21,880 nt of DNA from Alkalihalobacillus alcalophilus ATCC 27647 = CGMCC 1.3604. GTDB taxonomy: Bacteria; Bacillota; Bacilli; Bacillales; Bacillaceae_D. The stretch is from NCBI RefSeq assembly GCF_000292245.2, contig NZ_ALPT02000069.1, positions 1-21,880 of the forward strand, written 5' to 3'. This document shows positions 15,384 through 21,880 of this stretch, in pieces (positions within the stretch are counted from its first letter, which is position 1; each line of letters begins with the position of its first letter). Both the position numbers and the translations under genes were made by a program. The notes under the pieces are model-generated. The model worked only from the letters and a program-made list of their open reading frames with translations. It did not search any database and had not been told where the DNA came from.

Positions 15384-16658
15384 ATGGAAAATGTACTCGT
15401 CATATTAGGATCATATTTTCCTAAACCATCACCAAATGGAATTTGCGTTCATAAAGTAGCAAAGGAATTGCAAAAAGAAGGAGTAAAAATAACTGTCATT
15501 GCAAAACAGTCTTCCGGTTTAACCGAATACGAAAATATTGATGATATAGATATATATAGAGTAAGAGGTAGATGGTTTAATAGGGTTATGGACTGGTGTA
15601 CTAAAAATAAAGAGAAGAAATATGAAAAAATTGTACGAAAATCTTTACTGTTTTTAAATAAGATAAAAAGTATTTTATGTTTACCTATTTGGCCTATACT
15701 TTCACCAATGTATTCATGTAGATTGTATAAAAAGGCAAAAGAATTACATCGGGGAAATAATTATGACCATGTTATTTCTGTATATAATCCCATAGATGCA
15801 TTAGTAGCAGGTGTAATGCTCAAAAAAAAATTTAAATCAATTAATCTAAATTTATATTTTTTGGACACACTGTCTGGTGGTATTGTACCAAAATATTTAA
15901 CAAGAGACTGGTTGAAGAAGCGTGGATGGTTTTGGGAAAGTCGATTTTTTGGTGTGGCAGATAATATTTATGTTATGGAATCTCATAGAGAACATTATTT
16001 AAGTAATACGTATAGAAATTTTCATCATAAGATTGATGTAGTAGATATACCATTGTTAAAGAAAATAGAACATAAAGAGAAAGAGGGGCAATTAAATTTA
16101 GATTTTTGTAAAGAAAAAATACACTTTGTATATACAGGTATGCTCTTAAAGCAACTTAAAAATCCTAGTTATATGTTAGCTTTATTTAAAAAATTATCGG
16201 ATCGCTATAATTGCGTTTTTCACATATTTGGTGGTGGAGACTGCGAAGATATAATAAAAAAATATAAAAATAAAATGGCTGATGGAGCAATCATTATTCA
16301 TGGTCAGGTGGATTTACAAAGTGCACATAATGCATTGTTAAAGTCTGATTTTTTAATCAATATTGGAAGTTTAGTCGATTGTCAAATTACAGGTAAAATT
16401 TTTGAATATGTTTCTACTGGAAAACCAATTATAAGTTTTTACAGTTCGGAAAGTGAGCCAAGTATTCCGTATTTGGAAAAATATCCATTATCACTCTTAA
16501 TCAAAGAGGATTGGGAAAAAGTTGATGAAAATTGTTTGAAGGTTAGTGAATTCATTGAAAGCGTTAAAGGGAAAAAAGTGAAGTACGAACAAGTTGAGAA
16601 AATATATTATAATAACACACCTGTCCAAACAGCCAAAAAGATAGCAAAACTATATTAA
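15384..16658 (+). CDS. GT-B glycosyltransferase
   Basis: The 424-aa product starts with VLVILGSYFPKPSPNGICVH, a GT4-like N-terminal Rossmann strand and acceptor loop. The donor half holds HFVYTGMLLKQLKNPSYML, FHIFGGGDCEDI, IHGQVDLQSAHNALL and KIFEYVSTGKPIISFY, the usual GT-B pattern for a nucleotide-sugar site. No membrane anchor is evident, so it should work at the inner membrane face on a lipid-linked glycan. GAGAGGT upstream is the ribosome binding site. It is the last gene before a strong terminator. Donor and linkage are unknown. Confidence 0.82.
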   Translation: MENVLVILGSYFPKPSPNGICVHKVAKELQKEGVKITVIAKQSSGLTEYENIDDIDIYRVRGRWFNRVMDWCTKNKEKKYEKIVRKSLLFLNKIKSILCLPIWPILSPMYSCRLYKKAKELHRGNNYDHVISVYNPIDALVAGVMLKKKFKSINLNLYFLDTLSGGIVPKYLTRDWLKKRGWFWESRFFGVADNIYVMESHREHYLSNTYRNFHHKIDVVDIPLLKKIEHKEKEGQLNLDFCKEKIHFVYTGMLLKQLKNPSYMLALFKKLSDRYNCVFHIFGGGDCEDIIKKYKNKMADGAIIIHGQVDLQSAHNALLKSDFLINIGSLVDCQITGKIFEYVSTGKPIISFYSSESEPSIPYLEKYPLSLLIKEDWEKVDENCLKVSEFIESVKGKKVKYEQVEKIYYNNTPVQTAKKIAKLY

Positions 16659-16773
16659 TTACTGCCACCGAAATGTACTACAAATGACATGGTTTATATC
16701 ATAGAATTCCTTTGGCCGTATTCATAAATTAGACTTATAGAATAATTTATATTTATGAAGATTTTTAATGATG

Positions 16774-16814
16774 AAAAAAGCTATTGAAAAATAAAAATTT
16801 CAATAGCTTTTTTT
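16774..16814 (+). terminator. Strong intrinsic terminator, possibly bidirectional
   Basis: AAAAAGCTATTGAAA and TTTCAATAGCTTTTT form a perfect stem around an A-rich 8-base loop (about 16790-16797), ending in seven T. The A run on the 5' side lets it also act on the opposite strand. It lies only 15 bases before the next co-oriented gene, so genes beyond it need readthrough or their own promoter. Confidence 0.85.
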
Positions 16815-16829
16815 AATAAAGGAGAAAAT

Positions 16830-17030
16830 ATGTTAAATAAATTATTTAATTATATTAATAAGAAAAGAAAGCTTGTAGAATCTTTTCGTAGTAGTGCTAA
16901 GTACTTATCATCTGGTAAGTACTGCTTTGATGATAATTTGACATTTATGTATTTAAAAGATGATGAGTTAAAAAAACACTATAAAAGTTTATTTGAAAAA
17001 AAACTTTTAACAATTCGTTATATAGCTTAA
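16830..17030 (+). CDS. N-terminal piece of a frameshifted APH-like kinase gene
   Basis: This 66-codon frame has a good ribosome binding site (AGGAG) directly after the terminator and begins MLNKLFNYINKKRKL. It stops at 17030. Its frame overlaps the next one across an A8 tract at 16996-17003. A -1 change there joins it to the kinase frame, giving one protein of about 369 aa. I therefore read the two as one gene. On its own it encodes a basic, helical peptide with no recognisable domain. The A8 tract, read GAA AAA AAA, also fits the -1 slippery pattern A-AAA-AAA and is long enough for polymerase slippage, so the full protein might still be made. Confidence 0.55.
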   Translation: MLNKLFNYINKKRKLVESFRSSAKYLSSGKYCFDDNLTFMYLKDDELKKHYKSLFEKKLLTIRYIA

Positions 17031-17095
17031 TTATCAAAATATTAAGAATAACTATATTTAGCAAAGAGTATAAAGTTTATAATAAAAAAAAGTTA

Positions 17096-17938
17096 GTGAA
17101 CTGTGAAGATTTTGCTGGGACAGTATACTTGCCGGCAAATAATAATGATGTTAATAAAGATATTAGAATATTTGACTTCTCTAATAAAAAAGTACTTACA
17201 ATATATGCAGAAGCCGAAAACTTTAAAAAGAAGTTAAGTACCTATGATAATTTTAAAAAATTTTTTTTAATGCCAAAAATACTTTGGTTTGACAATGATA
17301 ATATGTTAATTATAGAAGAGTTAATAGATTATATGCCTAAAATAGATTGGAAAAAAGAAGATTCTTCATATGTTGTAAATGTAATTATTAACAATTATTT
17401 AGATTATTTTAAAGCAGTTCAAAGTAAAGAAAAATTTATTATAAAAACGTCTGAAAGTATGATAGAAAATCTCTCCACAGATATAAATTTTTTAGATTTT
17501 TATAAAAGAAATAAATTTTATTTAAATGGCTTATCAGGCACCTCTTTACCGTATCTAAGCTTACATGGAGATATGTGGTTCTATAATATCTTATATACTA
17601 AAGAAAAGAATTGCTACTTTATTGATTGGGAACATAGTAATCAATATATGTTATTTTATGATTTCTTTTGGTTTATGCAATATGAAGCTACTTACAATCA
17701 AGACTTTACTTATATTGATAACTATTTTACTGGAGTTTATGATAATTTTCTTAAAGAAGGGTTAGAAATTTTTAATTTATCTTTTAATAAACAGGACAAA
17801 CTGGATTATTTTATCGCTTTTGTATTAAATGTATTTAGTACCAGAATTATCAAGTCTGATGAAAATACTAAAAAATCCACTTATAATCAATTTTCAAATT
17901 TGTTAGAAATGATAAAAGAGAAATATAAAAATATATAA
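17096..17938 (+). CDS. APH/choline-kinase-like phosphotransferase (frame open from 16997)
   Basis: The 280-codon frame encodes the catalytic part of an aminoglycoside-phosphotransferase/choline-kinase-like enzyme. HGDMWFYN (H157 to N164) is the Brenner catalytic loop HxDxxxxN and IDWEH (D177) is the metal-binding DWE. The GTG at 17096 is a weak start; the frame is open upstream to 16997 and reads naturally from the preceding 66-codon piece if one A is added at the A8 tract. Such kinases phosphorylate small molecules, sugars or lipid-linked glycans using ATP in the cytoplasm. Inside a polysaccharide locus a sugar or glycan phosphorylating role is plausible, but this is inference. It is among the most A+T-rich genes here. 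Confidence 0.72.
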   Translation: MNCEDFAGTVYLPANNNDVNKDIRIFDFSNKKVLTIYAEAENFKKKLSTYDNFKKFFLMPKILWFDNDNMLIIEELIDYMPKIDWKKEDSSYVVNVIINNYLDYFKAVQSKEKFIIKTSESMIENLSTDINFLDFYKRNKFYLNGLSGTSLPYLSLHGDMWFYNILYTKEKNCYFIDWEHSNQYMLFYDFFWFMQYEATYNQDFTYIDNYFTGVYDNFLKEGLEIFNLSFNKQDKLDYFIAFVLNVFSTRIIKSDENTKKSTYNQFSNLLEMIKEKYKNI

Positions 17939-18155
17939 AAAATAAATTGGTAACTCATTGATAATTTATTGTTAATTAGTTTTTTGAAGAAAAGCAGATA
18001 AAAAAATGAGTATATTAGTATATTTAGTATAAAAATGCTAAATGGAGAGATTCAAAAAATATCATATTATAAATCTAAAATATTTTTAATTTAAATTGTG
18101 AATTTTTGAATACATTTATAGTTTACCTATATGCTGGCTAGACTGGAGTTATTAT
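17939..18155. other. A+T-rich gap before the flippase gene
   Basis: No gene is visible in these 217 bases. TTGAAT (18106-18111) and TATATG (18128-18133) are 16 bases apart and could be a weak promoter for the flippase. TGGAG at about 18144-18148 is its ribosome binding site. Short TAGTATATT-type repeats near 18015-18035 look like low-complexity sequence. Confidence 0.3.
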
Positions 18156-19568
18156 ATGAAAAACCTAAAATCTTTTTTTAAAGTTGTAACGTCCAATATG
18201 ATAGTAATGGTTTTAGGTATCGTTACTACTTTATTAGTTCCTGTAATACTTGGTCCTGAAGAATTTGGTTACTGGCAATTATATGTCTTATATTCTTCAT
18301 ATGTAGGACTTTTTATTTTGGGATACAATGATGGTATATATTTAATATACGGTGGGAAGAAATATGAAGACCTTAATTATACAAAATTTAGTTCGTATTT
18401 TTACCTTTTGTCTATATATTTACTATTAATATCTTTTTTATTTATTATTATGGTACCTTTTATTGCTCAAGGTGAACGGCAATTCGTACTCTACGGTGTT
18501 TCTATTGTTTTAGTATTACAGTGTTTAAATAGCTATTTTATATTAATAAATCAAGCAACAGCAAGGTTTAATATTTACTCAATAATAAATGTGGTAGAAA
18601 AAATTGTTTTCACGATCTTAATAATATTAAGTATGGCTCTAACTAGAATAGATTTCGAGCTTGTTATTAAATTTTCATTAATCTCTAAAAGTATTGTTTT
18701 AATTGTTAATTTAATTTTTGGTTATAGGTTAATTTCCGCTTTACCAATAATTAACAAACAAATATTTAAAGAAATATTAATAAACATGAAAGCTGGAATA
18801 TTTTTAACATTTTCCGGTGTTATTTCTATGTTAATGACAGGTATGGGTAGAATAGTTGTTGAAAGGACATTAGGGGTTCTGCAGTTTGGATATTATTCCT
18901 TTGCTTTTTCGGTACTAACAATAGCAATACAGGTTATTGTAGCAGCTTCTGTAGTACTATTTCCAATGCTACGTAAAAGTTCTGTTGAAAAGTTGTTTGA
19001 ACTCGGTTTCATATTTGATAGGACTTTAGTATATATTGGTATTTTTGCAAACTTATTGTATTATCCCGTTTATATTTTAATAGAAATGTTCTTACCACAA
19101 TATACTCCTTCTTTGTCTGCTATCTTATTCATAATACCAATAATTATTTATCAAAGTAGAATTTCTATTGTTTATAATACTATTTTTAAAGTTCTTAGAT
19201 ATGAAAGGAAAATACTATATAACGGTTTATTAAGCCTTTTATTTTCTGCTATTGTTACAATACTATTGATATTAAGTGATTTAACTATTAGTAAAATGGC
19301 ATTAGGAACGTTATTGACATATGCATTTTGGTACTATATTTCTAACTTTTCATTAAGTTCACGTGCAAGTGCAAAAAGTAAGTTTAATATTAGTTATATT
19401 GATGTTTTATCTGTTTGTTTATTTATCCTTTTAAATTTATATAGTGATTTAACGTTTAGCTTTACAATGTATACTTTATATTTAATGTTTTTGATAGGTT
19501 ATAAAAGAAGTGAATTAAAAAAAATAATCAGATTTTATTTTAATAAAACAAAAACTTCGTCACTGTGA
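18156..19568 (+). CDS. Wzx-like polysaccharide flippase (MOP superfamily)
   Basis: The 470-aa product is a multi-pass membrane protein with about 12 to 14 hydrophobic segments, the layout of Wzx flippases that move undecaprenyl-linked repeat units across the membrane. The N-terminus, FFKVVTSNMIVMVLGIVTTL then PVILGPEEFGYWQLYVL, is typical of the polysaccharide transporter family, in which a GPEEFGxW-like turn follows the first helix. A second half-repeat starts near MKAGIFLTFSGVISMLM. Length is usual for the family. It completes the Wzx/Wzy set with the polymerase at 14069. It is the last intact polysaccharide gene before the scar region. Confidence 0.88.
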   Translation: MKNLKSFFKVVTSNMIVMVLGIVTTLLVPVILGPEEFGYWQLYVLYSSYVGLFILGYNDGIYLIYGGKKYEDLNYTKFSSYFYLLSIYLLLISFLFIIMVPFIAQGERQFVLYGVSIVLVLQCLNSYFILINQATARFNIYSIINVVEKIVFTILIILSMALTRIDFELVIKFSLISKSIVLIVNLIFGYRLISALPIINKQIFKEILINMKAGIFLTFSGVISMLMTGMGRIVVERTLGVLQFGYYSFAFSVLTIAIQVIVAASVVLFPMLRKSSVEKLFELGFIFDRTLVYIGIFANLLYYPVYILIEMFLPQYTPSLSAILFIIPIIIYQSRISIVYNTIFKVLRYERKILYNGLLSLLFSAIVTILLILSDLTISKMALGTLLTYAFWYYISNFSLSSRASAKSKFNISYIDVLSVCLFILLNLYSDLTFSFTMYTLYLMFLIGYKRSELKKIIRFYFNKTKTSSL

Positions 19569-19691
19569 CTCTGATGTTTTGGATTACAAGGGGAACATTG
19601 TGGAAAAATAATTACGTGGGGACGTGTCCTACGGCAAAAAAATGAAACTTCACTAGTTACATCTTTTTTTACCTATTAATAGGTAAGCGTA
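19569..19691. other. Junction region with a 14-base palindrome
   Basis: This stretch separates the flippase gene from a 5'-truncated epimerase remnant. It contains GGGGACGTGTCC at about 19618-19629 and the perfect palindrome ACCTATTAATAGGT (19671-19684) right after a T8 tract. It probably marks a recombination or deletion joint; I see no gene. Confidence 0.4.
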
Positions 19692-20009
19692 AAATACAAT
19701 AATACCCACACTTTTATCGGTAAACCACCGGTTGATGCTGTCCCTCACAAGGTGTTTAACATCGGCAACAACAGTCCGGAAAAGCTGATGACGTTTATTC
19801 ATACCTTGGAGAAGACACTAAGTAAGGCTTTAGGAAGAGAAGTGCAGTTTGAAAAGGTGTTTGAACCAATTAAGCCAGGAGATGTTCCAGCTACGTATGC
19901 TTCAACTGATTTATTACAAGAAGCTGTTGGCTTTAAGCCGAAAACTTCGATTGAAGAAGGGTTGCAACAGTTTGCTGATTGGTATGTTGATTATTATAAG
20001 AAGAAGTAA
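19692..20009 (+). pseudogene. 3' remnant of a UDP-glucuronate 4-epimerase-like gene
   Basis: The open frame, readable from about 19692 with no proper start, encodes the last 100 or so residues of an extended short-chain dehydrogenase. KVFNIGNNSPEKLM, then EPIKPGDVPATYASTDLLQ and EEGLQQFADWYVDYY are hallmarks of the C-terminus of UDP-glucuronate 4-epimerases (CapI-like). The nucleotide-binding and catalytic parts are absent. Base usage is less A+T-rich than the neighbouring flippase gene, so it comes from a different background. It is most likely the leftover of an older locus after cassette replacement or deletion. A GTG at 19752 could start an 85-codon peptide, but this would have no catalytic site. 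Confidence 0.82.
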
Positions 20010-20026
20010 GATTGAAATTACTAAAA

Positions 20027-20060
20027 CCCGCTGAGCAATGGCTTGGCGGGCTTATTCGTT
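20027..20060 (+). terminator. Intrinsic terminator at the end of the polysaccharide locus
   Basis: CCCGC (20027-20031) pairs with GCGGG (20046-20050), and inside it AGC (20034-20036) pairs with GCT (20041-20043), separated by a symmetric TG/TG internal loop and an AATG loop. A T-rich stretch follows (CTTATTCGTTTCGATTTTT). It lies 18 bases after the epimerase remnant and plausibly ended the original operon. Confidence 0.75.
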
Positions 20061-20205
20061 TCGATTTTTCGCTTTAAAGAGTTAATATGTGTAAGTGACT
20101 TAATGAATAATACATTTAACAGATATTCATTGTAACACTGTTATTTTCAAATTAATTAAAATGGTGAATATTTCGGTTGAAGAGTGCCACCAAATCGGAC
20201 AAATA

Positions 20206-20249
20206 GAACCATCTTCACGGTGGAAGAGAACCATTGTCACGGTGGGAGG
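20206..20249. repeat. Tandem 22-base repeat at the IS21-like end
   Basis: GAACCATCTTCACGGTGGAAGA (two 11-base parts, 20206-20227) is followed directly by a second copy at 20228-20249 with 18 of 22 bases the same. Partial copies (GTGCCACC, GACCACTA) flank them. IS21-family ends carry multiple repeats that bind the transposase, which is the likely role here. Confidence 0.6.
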
Positions 20250-20318
20250 ACCACTATATATACATGACAGAGGGAAAGGTTTTACCTCCACTCTGTCAAT
20301 AGGTGTTATATGGTTACT

Positions 20319-20582
20319 TTACTCATACCGAAAGAATAATTCAATGTATTCCCTATGCTTAATATAGGCATGGTAATCATCAAAATTTTCATAGATATCA
20401 CTGTGGAGTTCTGGGTATGGTAGTGGTTTGTATTTTGGTGAAGTAAAGTTCACTTCTTTGCGAAGTTCGATGATCATCTTTTCCAACTTCTGTGAGTAAA
20501 GTAAGAGATCAACTATAAGTTTCGCACTCTCTTGTTCCTGACTTTCAGGGTGTCTATCTTGTTCAAAACCAGATTCCTTCAT
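20319..20582 (-). CDS. Small uncharacterised protein encoded after istB
   Basis: The 87-aa product begins MKESGFEQDRHPESQEQESA and is charged, with a predicted helical middle (LIVDLLLYSQKLEKMIIELRKEV) of coiled-coil type and an aromatic C-terminus. There is no known domain, signal peptide or membrane segment. A strong AAGGAGG site lies just before the ATG on the - strand, and the gene starts 28 bases after the istB stop, so it looks like a third gene of the IS21-family unit. An accessory role in transposition or a passenger gene are both possible; I do not recognise it. Confidence 0.6.
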   Translation of the reverse strand: MKESGFEQDRHPESQEQESAKLIVDLLLYSQKLEKMIIELRKEVNFTSPKYKPLPYPELHSDIYENFDDYHAYIKHREYIELFFRYE

Positions 20583-20610
20583 GACTCATACCTCCTTATA
20601 GGTCCATCGT

Positions 20611-21069
20611 TTATTTTTTATTTAAGCCGTATCGTTCTCTCATGGAAACTTCGCCATCAATAAACACCGTATAAGAGTCATGAACAATGCGGTCTAAAAT
20701 AGCATCTGAAATCGTACTTTCCCCAATTCGCTCATACCATTCACCAGGCGAAAATTGAGAACAAAAAATAGTAGAGGCTGCTTGGTGTCTACTTTCTATA
20801 ATTTCTAATAGGTCTCGTTCCTGTGTGTCTACCAATGGCGATAATAGCCATTCATCCAAAATAAGAAGGTCAACTTTCTTGTATTGTTTAATCGTTTTTT
20901 GAAAGGTTCCTTGCCCTCTGGCAATGGCTAACTCTTCGAGTAAATCTGGTAGTCTCACATACTTTACTTTATAAAATCTTCTACAAGCAGCCATTCCAAA
21001 AGCGTTAGATGTAAACGATAAACTAGAATCAACAGTTTTCAACAAATAAGAGCAAACAGAATTCAACAA
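20611..21069 (-). pseudogene. istB: istB fragment (IS21-family ATPase), 5' truncated
   Basis: From about GMAACRRFYKVKYVRL onward the product matches IstB, the AAA+ helper ATPase of IS21-family transposition. LLILDEW is Walker B, and FCSQFSPGEWYERIGE and DAILDRIVHDSY are typical of the C-terminal part. The N-terminal half with Walker A is missing. The first 25 or so codons (21005-21069) translate the end of the neighbouring element, not IstB, so the native gene was cut near 21005. Without Walker A it cannot be an active ATPase. Confidence 0.85.
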
Positions 21070-21083
21070 ATAAGACTCAACAG
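21026..21083. repeat. Direct repeats at the left end of the second IS21-like element
   Basis: TTCAACAAATAAGA occurs identically at 21038-21051 and 21062-21075, 24 bases apart, and each is flanked by CAACAG-like strings (ATCAACAG, GCAAACAG, CTCAACAG). Such repeated motifs are known transposase-binding sites at IS21 ends. Confidence 0.65.
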
Positions 21084-21101
21084 TTCACCTTAATTAAATA
21101 G

Positions 21102-21133
21102 CTTTCTATATACTTAAATTAGTCTATAGAAAG
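21102..21133 (+). promoter_or_regulatory. Perfect 9-base-pair hairpin just before istA
   Basis: CTTTCTATA (21102-21110) and TATAGAAAG (21125-21133) are perfect inverted repeats around a 14-base loop, ending one base before the GAGG of the istA ribosome binding site. It could block ribosome access on transcripts entering from outside, as some insertion sequences do, or be a protein site. Confidence 0.45.
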
Positions 21134-21146
21134 TGAGGAACAGGGA

Positions 21147-21880
21147 GTGGAAAAGTTGAGTATTTATAATGAAGTTCATCGACTTCGTCGTAATGGATTT
21201 TCCAACAGTGCGATTGCCAGAAAATTAAAAATATCAAGGAATAGGGTGATAGAGTATGGAAAAATGTCTCCAGATGAATTCTACTTGTTCTCTATCTCGT
21301 TACAGAACAGAAGTAAAAAACTTGATCCCTTTCGGGAAGAAATCCTAAAGTGGCTAAAGGAACATCCTGATCTCACAGGAGCTCAGGTATTCGATTGGTT
21401 AGCAGAAAGGCTAGATGTCAGCTTCGTTGCAGAGGGAACAGTAAGAAGCTATGTAAACGATTTACGGGAAGCCTATCATATTCCTAAAATACTTTCTGAA
21501 AGAGAGTTCAGTGCGGTTCCGGAGCTTCCTATGGGACAGCAGATTCAAGTAGATTTTGGACAAAAGAGAATGCCCACATCGGACGGGACGTACAAGAGAC
21601 TTTACTTCATAGGGTTCATCTTAGCCAGCTCAAGATACAAATATGTGGAGTGGTTGGACCGGCCATTTCAAACAACGGATCTTATTCGAATGCACGAAAA
21701 TGCTTTTCGTTATTTTGGTGGAATGACCATTGAAATGGTCTATGACCAAGATCGCCTATTGGCAGTAAGTGAAAATGCGGGAGATCTTATTATGACAGCC
21801 GAGTTTACGAGATATCAACAAACAAGAAAGTTCAAAGTTTACCTTTGCAGGAAGTCAGATCCTGAATCAAAAGGTTATGT
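21147..21880 (+). CDS. istA: IstA transposase of an IS21-family element (3' end outside window)
   Basis: The 244 visible codons encode an IstA-type DDE transposase. An N-terminal helix-turn-helix (GFSNSAIARKLKISRNRV, residues about 18-35) binds DNA, and the DDE core follows with VDFGQ (D136), VYDQD (D200) and DPESKG (E240). Start GTG at 21147 gives an EKLSIYNEVHRL start like known IstA proteins; TTG at 21156 is an alternative. GAGG at 21134-21137 is the ribosome binding site. It should be followed by istB beyond the window. All catalytic residues seen are intact, so this copy may be active. Confidence 0.9.
   Translation, partial: MEKLSIYNEVHRLRRNGFSNSAIARKLKISRNRVIEYGKMSPDEFYLFSISLQNRSKKLDPFREEILKWLKEHPDLTGAQVFDWLAERLDVSFVAEGTVRSYVNDLREAYHIPKILSEREFSAVPELPMGQQIQVDFGQKRMPTSDGTYKRLYFIGFILASSRYKYVEWLDRPFQTTDLIRMHENAFRYFGGMTIEMVYDQDRLLAVSENAGDLIMTAEFTRYQQTRKFKVYLCRKSDPESKGY

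Larger units (their letters stand above)
20163..21008 (-). mobile_element. IS21-family element relic on the - strand, truncated
   Basis: This segment holds, read leftwards, the C-terminal part of istB, a small downstream gene and a repeat-rich end. Upstream istA sequence is missing and istB is cut where a second IS21-like element begins, near 21009. The end around 20163-20290 has tandem repeats and a TG start at 20163, as at IS21 termini. The exact boundary is uncertain. Confidence 0.65.
21009..21880 (+). mobile_element. Second IS21-family element, left end and istA, runs off window
   Basis: The likely left end starts near TGTAAACGATAAAC (21009), inside the older istB, and is followed by repeats, a hairpin and istA on the + strand. 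Since istA here and the truncated istB point in opposite directions, they belong to different insertions. The terminal sequences differ from the repeats at 20206, so the two elements are not the same IS. The right end lies beyond the window. Confidence 0.65.

Noticed and set aside
16830..17938. Aminoglycoside resistance gene
   Set aside because: Only the general kinase motifs are shared. The context is a polysaccharide locus and I recognise no resistance subfamily signature.
19618..19629. GGGGACGTGTCC string as a REP/RAYT or IS end
   Set aside because: Only one imperfect copy, no transposase nearby and no paired end, so I cannot support a mobile-element call.
20161..20367. 68-codon open frame on the + strand at the IS21-like end
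   Set aside because: It translates the tandem terminal repeats and has no ribosome binding site or known domain.

Overview
The window looks like a Bacillaceae (low-GC Gram-positive) chromosome. It is A+T-rich, with strong GGAGG-type ribosome binding sites, and its gene families match Bacillus eps and Staphylococcus cap loci. It holds most of a Wzx/Wzy-type exopolysaccharide or capsule locus on the + strand, followed by a recombination scar and two IS21-family insertion sequences.

Layout. 435-1205 encodes a CpsB/YwqE-type tyrosine phosphatase. 1206-1464 carries a structured RNA that I read as an EAR (epsC-associated RNA) antitermination element. 1465-4237 encodes UTP-glucose-1-phosphate uridylyltransferase and a CapD/EpsC-type membrane UDP-GlcNAc 4,6-dehydratase. 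A terminator-like hairpin and a type IV pilin-like gene follow (4258-4775). Next come 660 bases without a gene (4776-5435), holding a Fur-box-like site, an inverted repeat and a direct repeat. 5436-12989 is a tight gene run: PIG-L deacetylase, formyltransferase, phosphoglycosyl transferase, CapN-like reductase, GT4 glycosyltransferase, then CapE/CapF/CapG. 12991-16658 encodes a glycosyltransferase, a Wzy-like polymerase with a frameshifted end, and another glycosyltransferase. After a strong terminator comes an APH-like kinase gene split by a frameshift at an A8 tract (16830-17938), then a Wzx flippase (18156-19568). 19692-20009 is the 3' remnant of a UDP-glucuronate 4-epimerase gene. 20161-21008 is an old IS21-family relic on the - strand, interrupted by a second IS21-family element whose istA runs off the window.

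How the genes fit together. CapD plus the CapN-like reductase should make UDP-D-FucNAc. CapE, CapF and CapG should make UDP-L-FucNAc. The phosphoglycosyl transferase would put D-FucNAc-1-P on undecaprenyl phosphate and the adjacent GT4 enzyme would add L-FucNAc, as CapM and CapL do in S. aureus serotype 5/8 capsule. Two more glycosyltransferases finish the repeat unit, Wzx flips it and Wzy polymerises it. The unusual part is an adjacent PIG-L deacetylase and formyltransferase with no aminotransferase in view. This suggests an N-acetyl group is removed and replaced by N-formyl. The EAR element offers a way for transcription to pass the terminators inside the locus. Two open frames are broken at or near A-homopolymers (polymerase and kinase), which could be assembly error, decay or slippage-based expression. 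The genes from about 12.99 kb to 19.57 kb are visibly more A+T-rich than those at 0.4-4.2 kb, as expected for an exchangeable serotype cassette.
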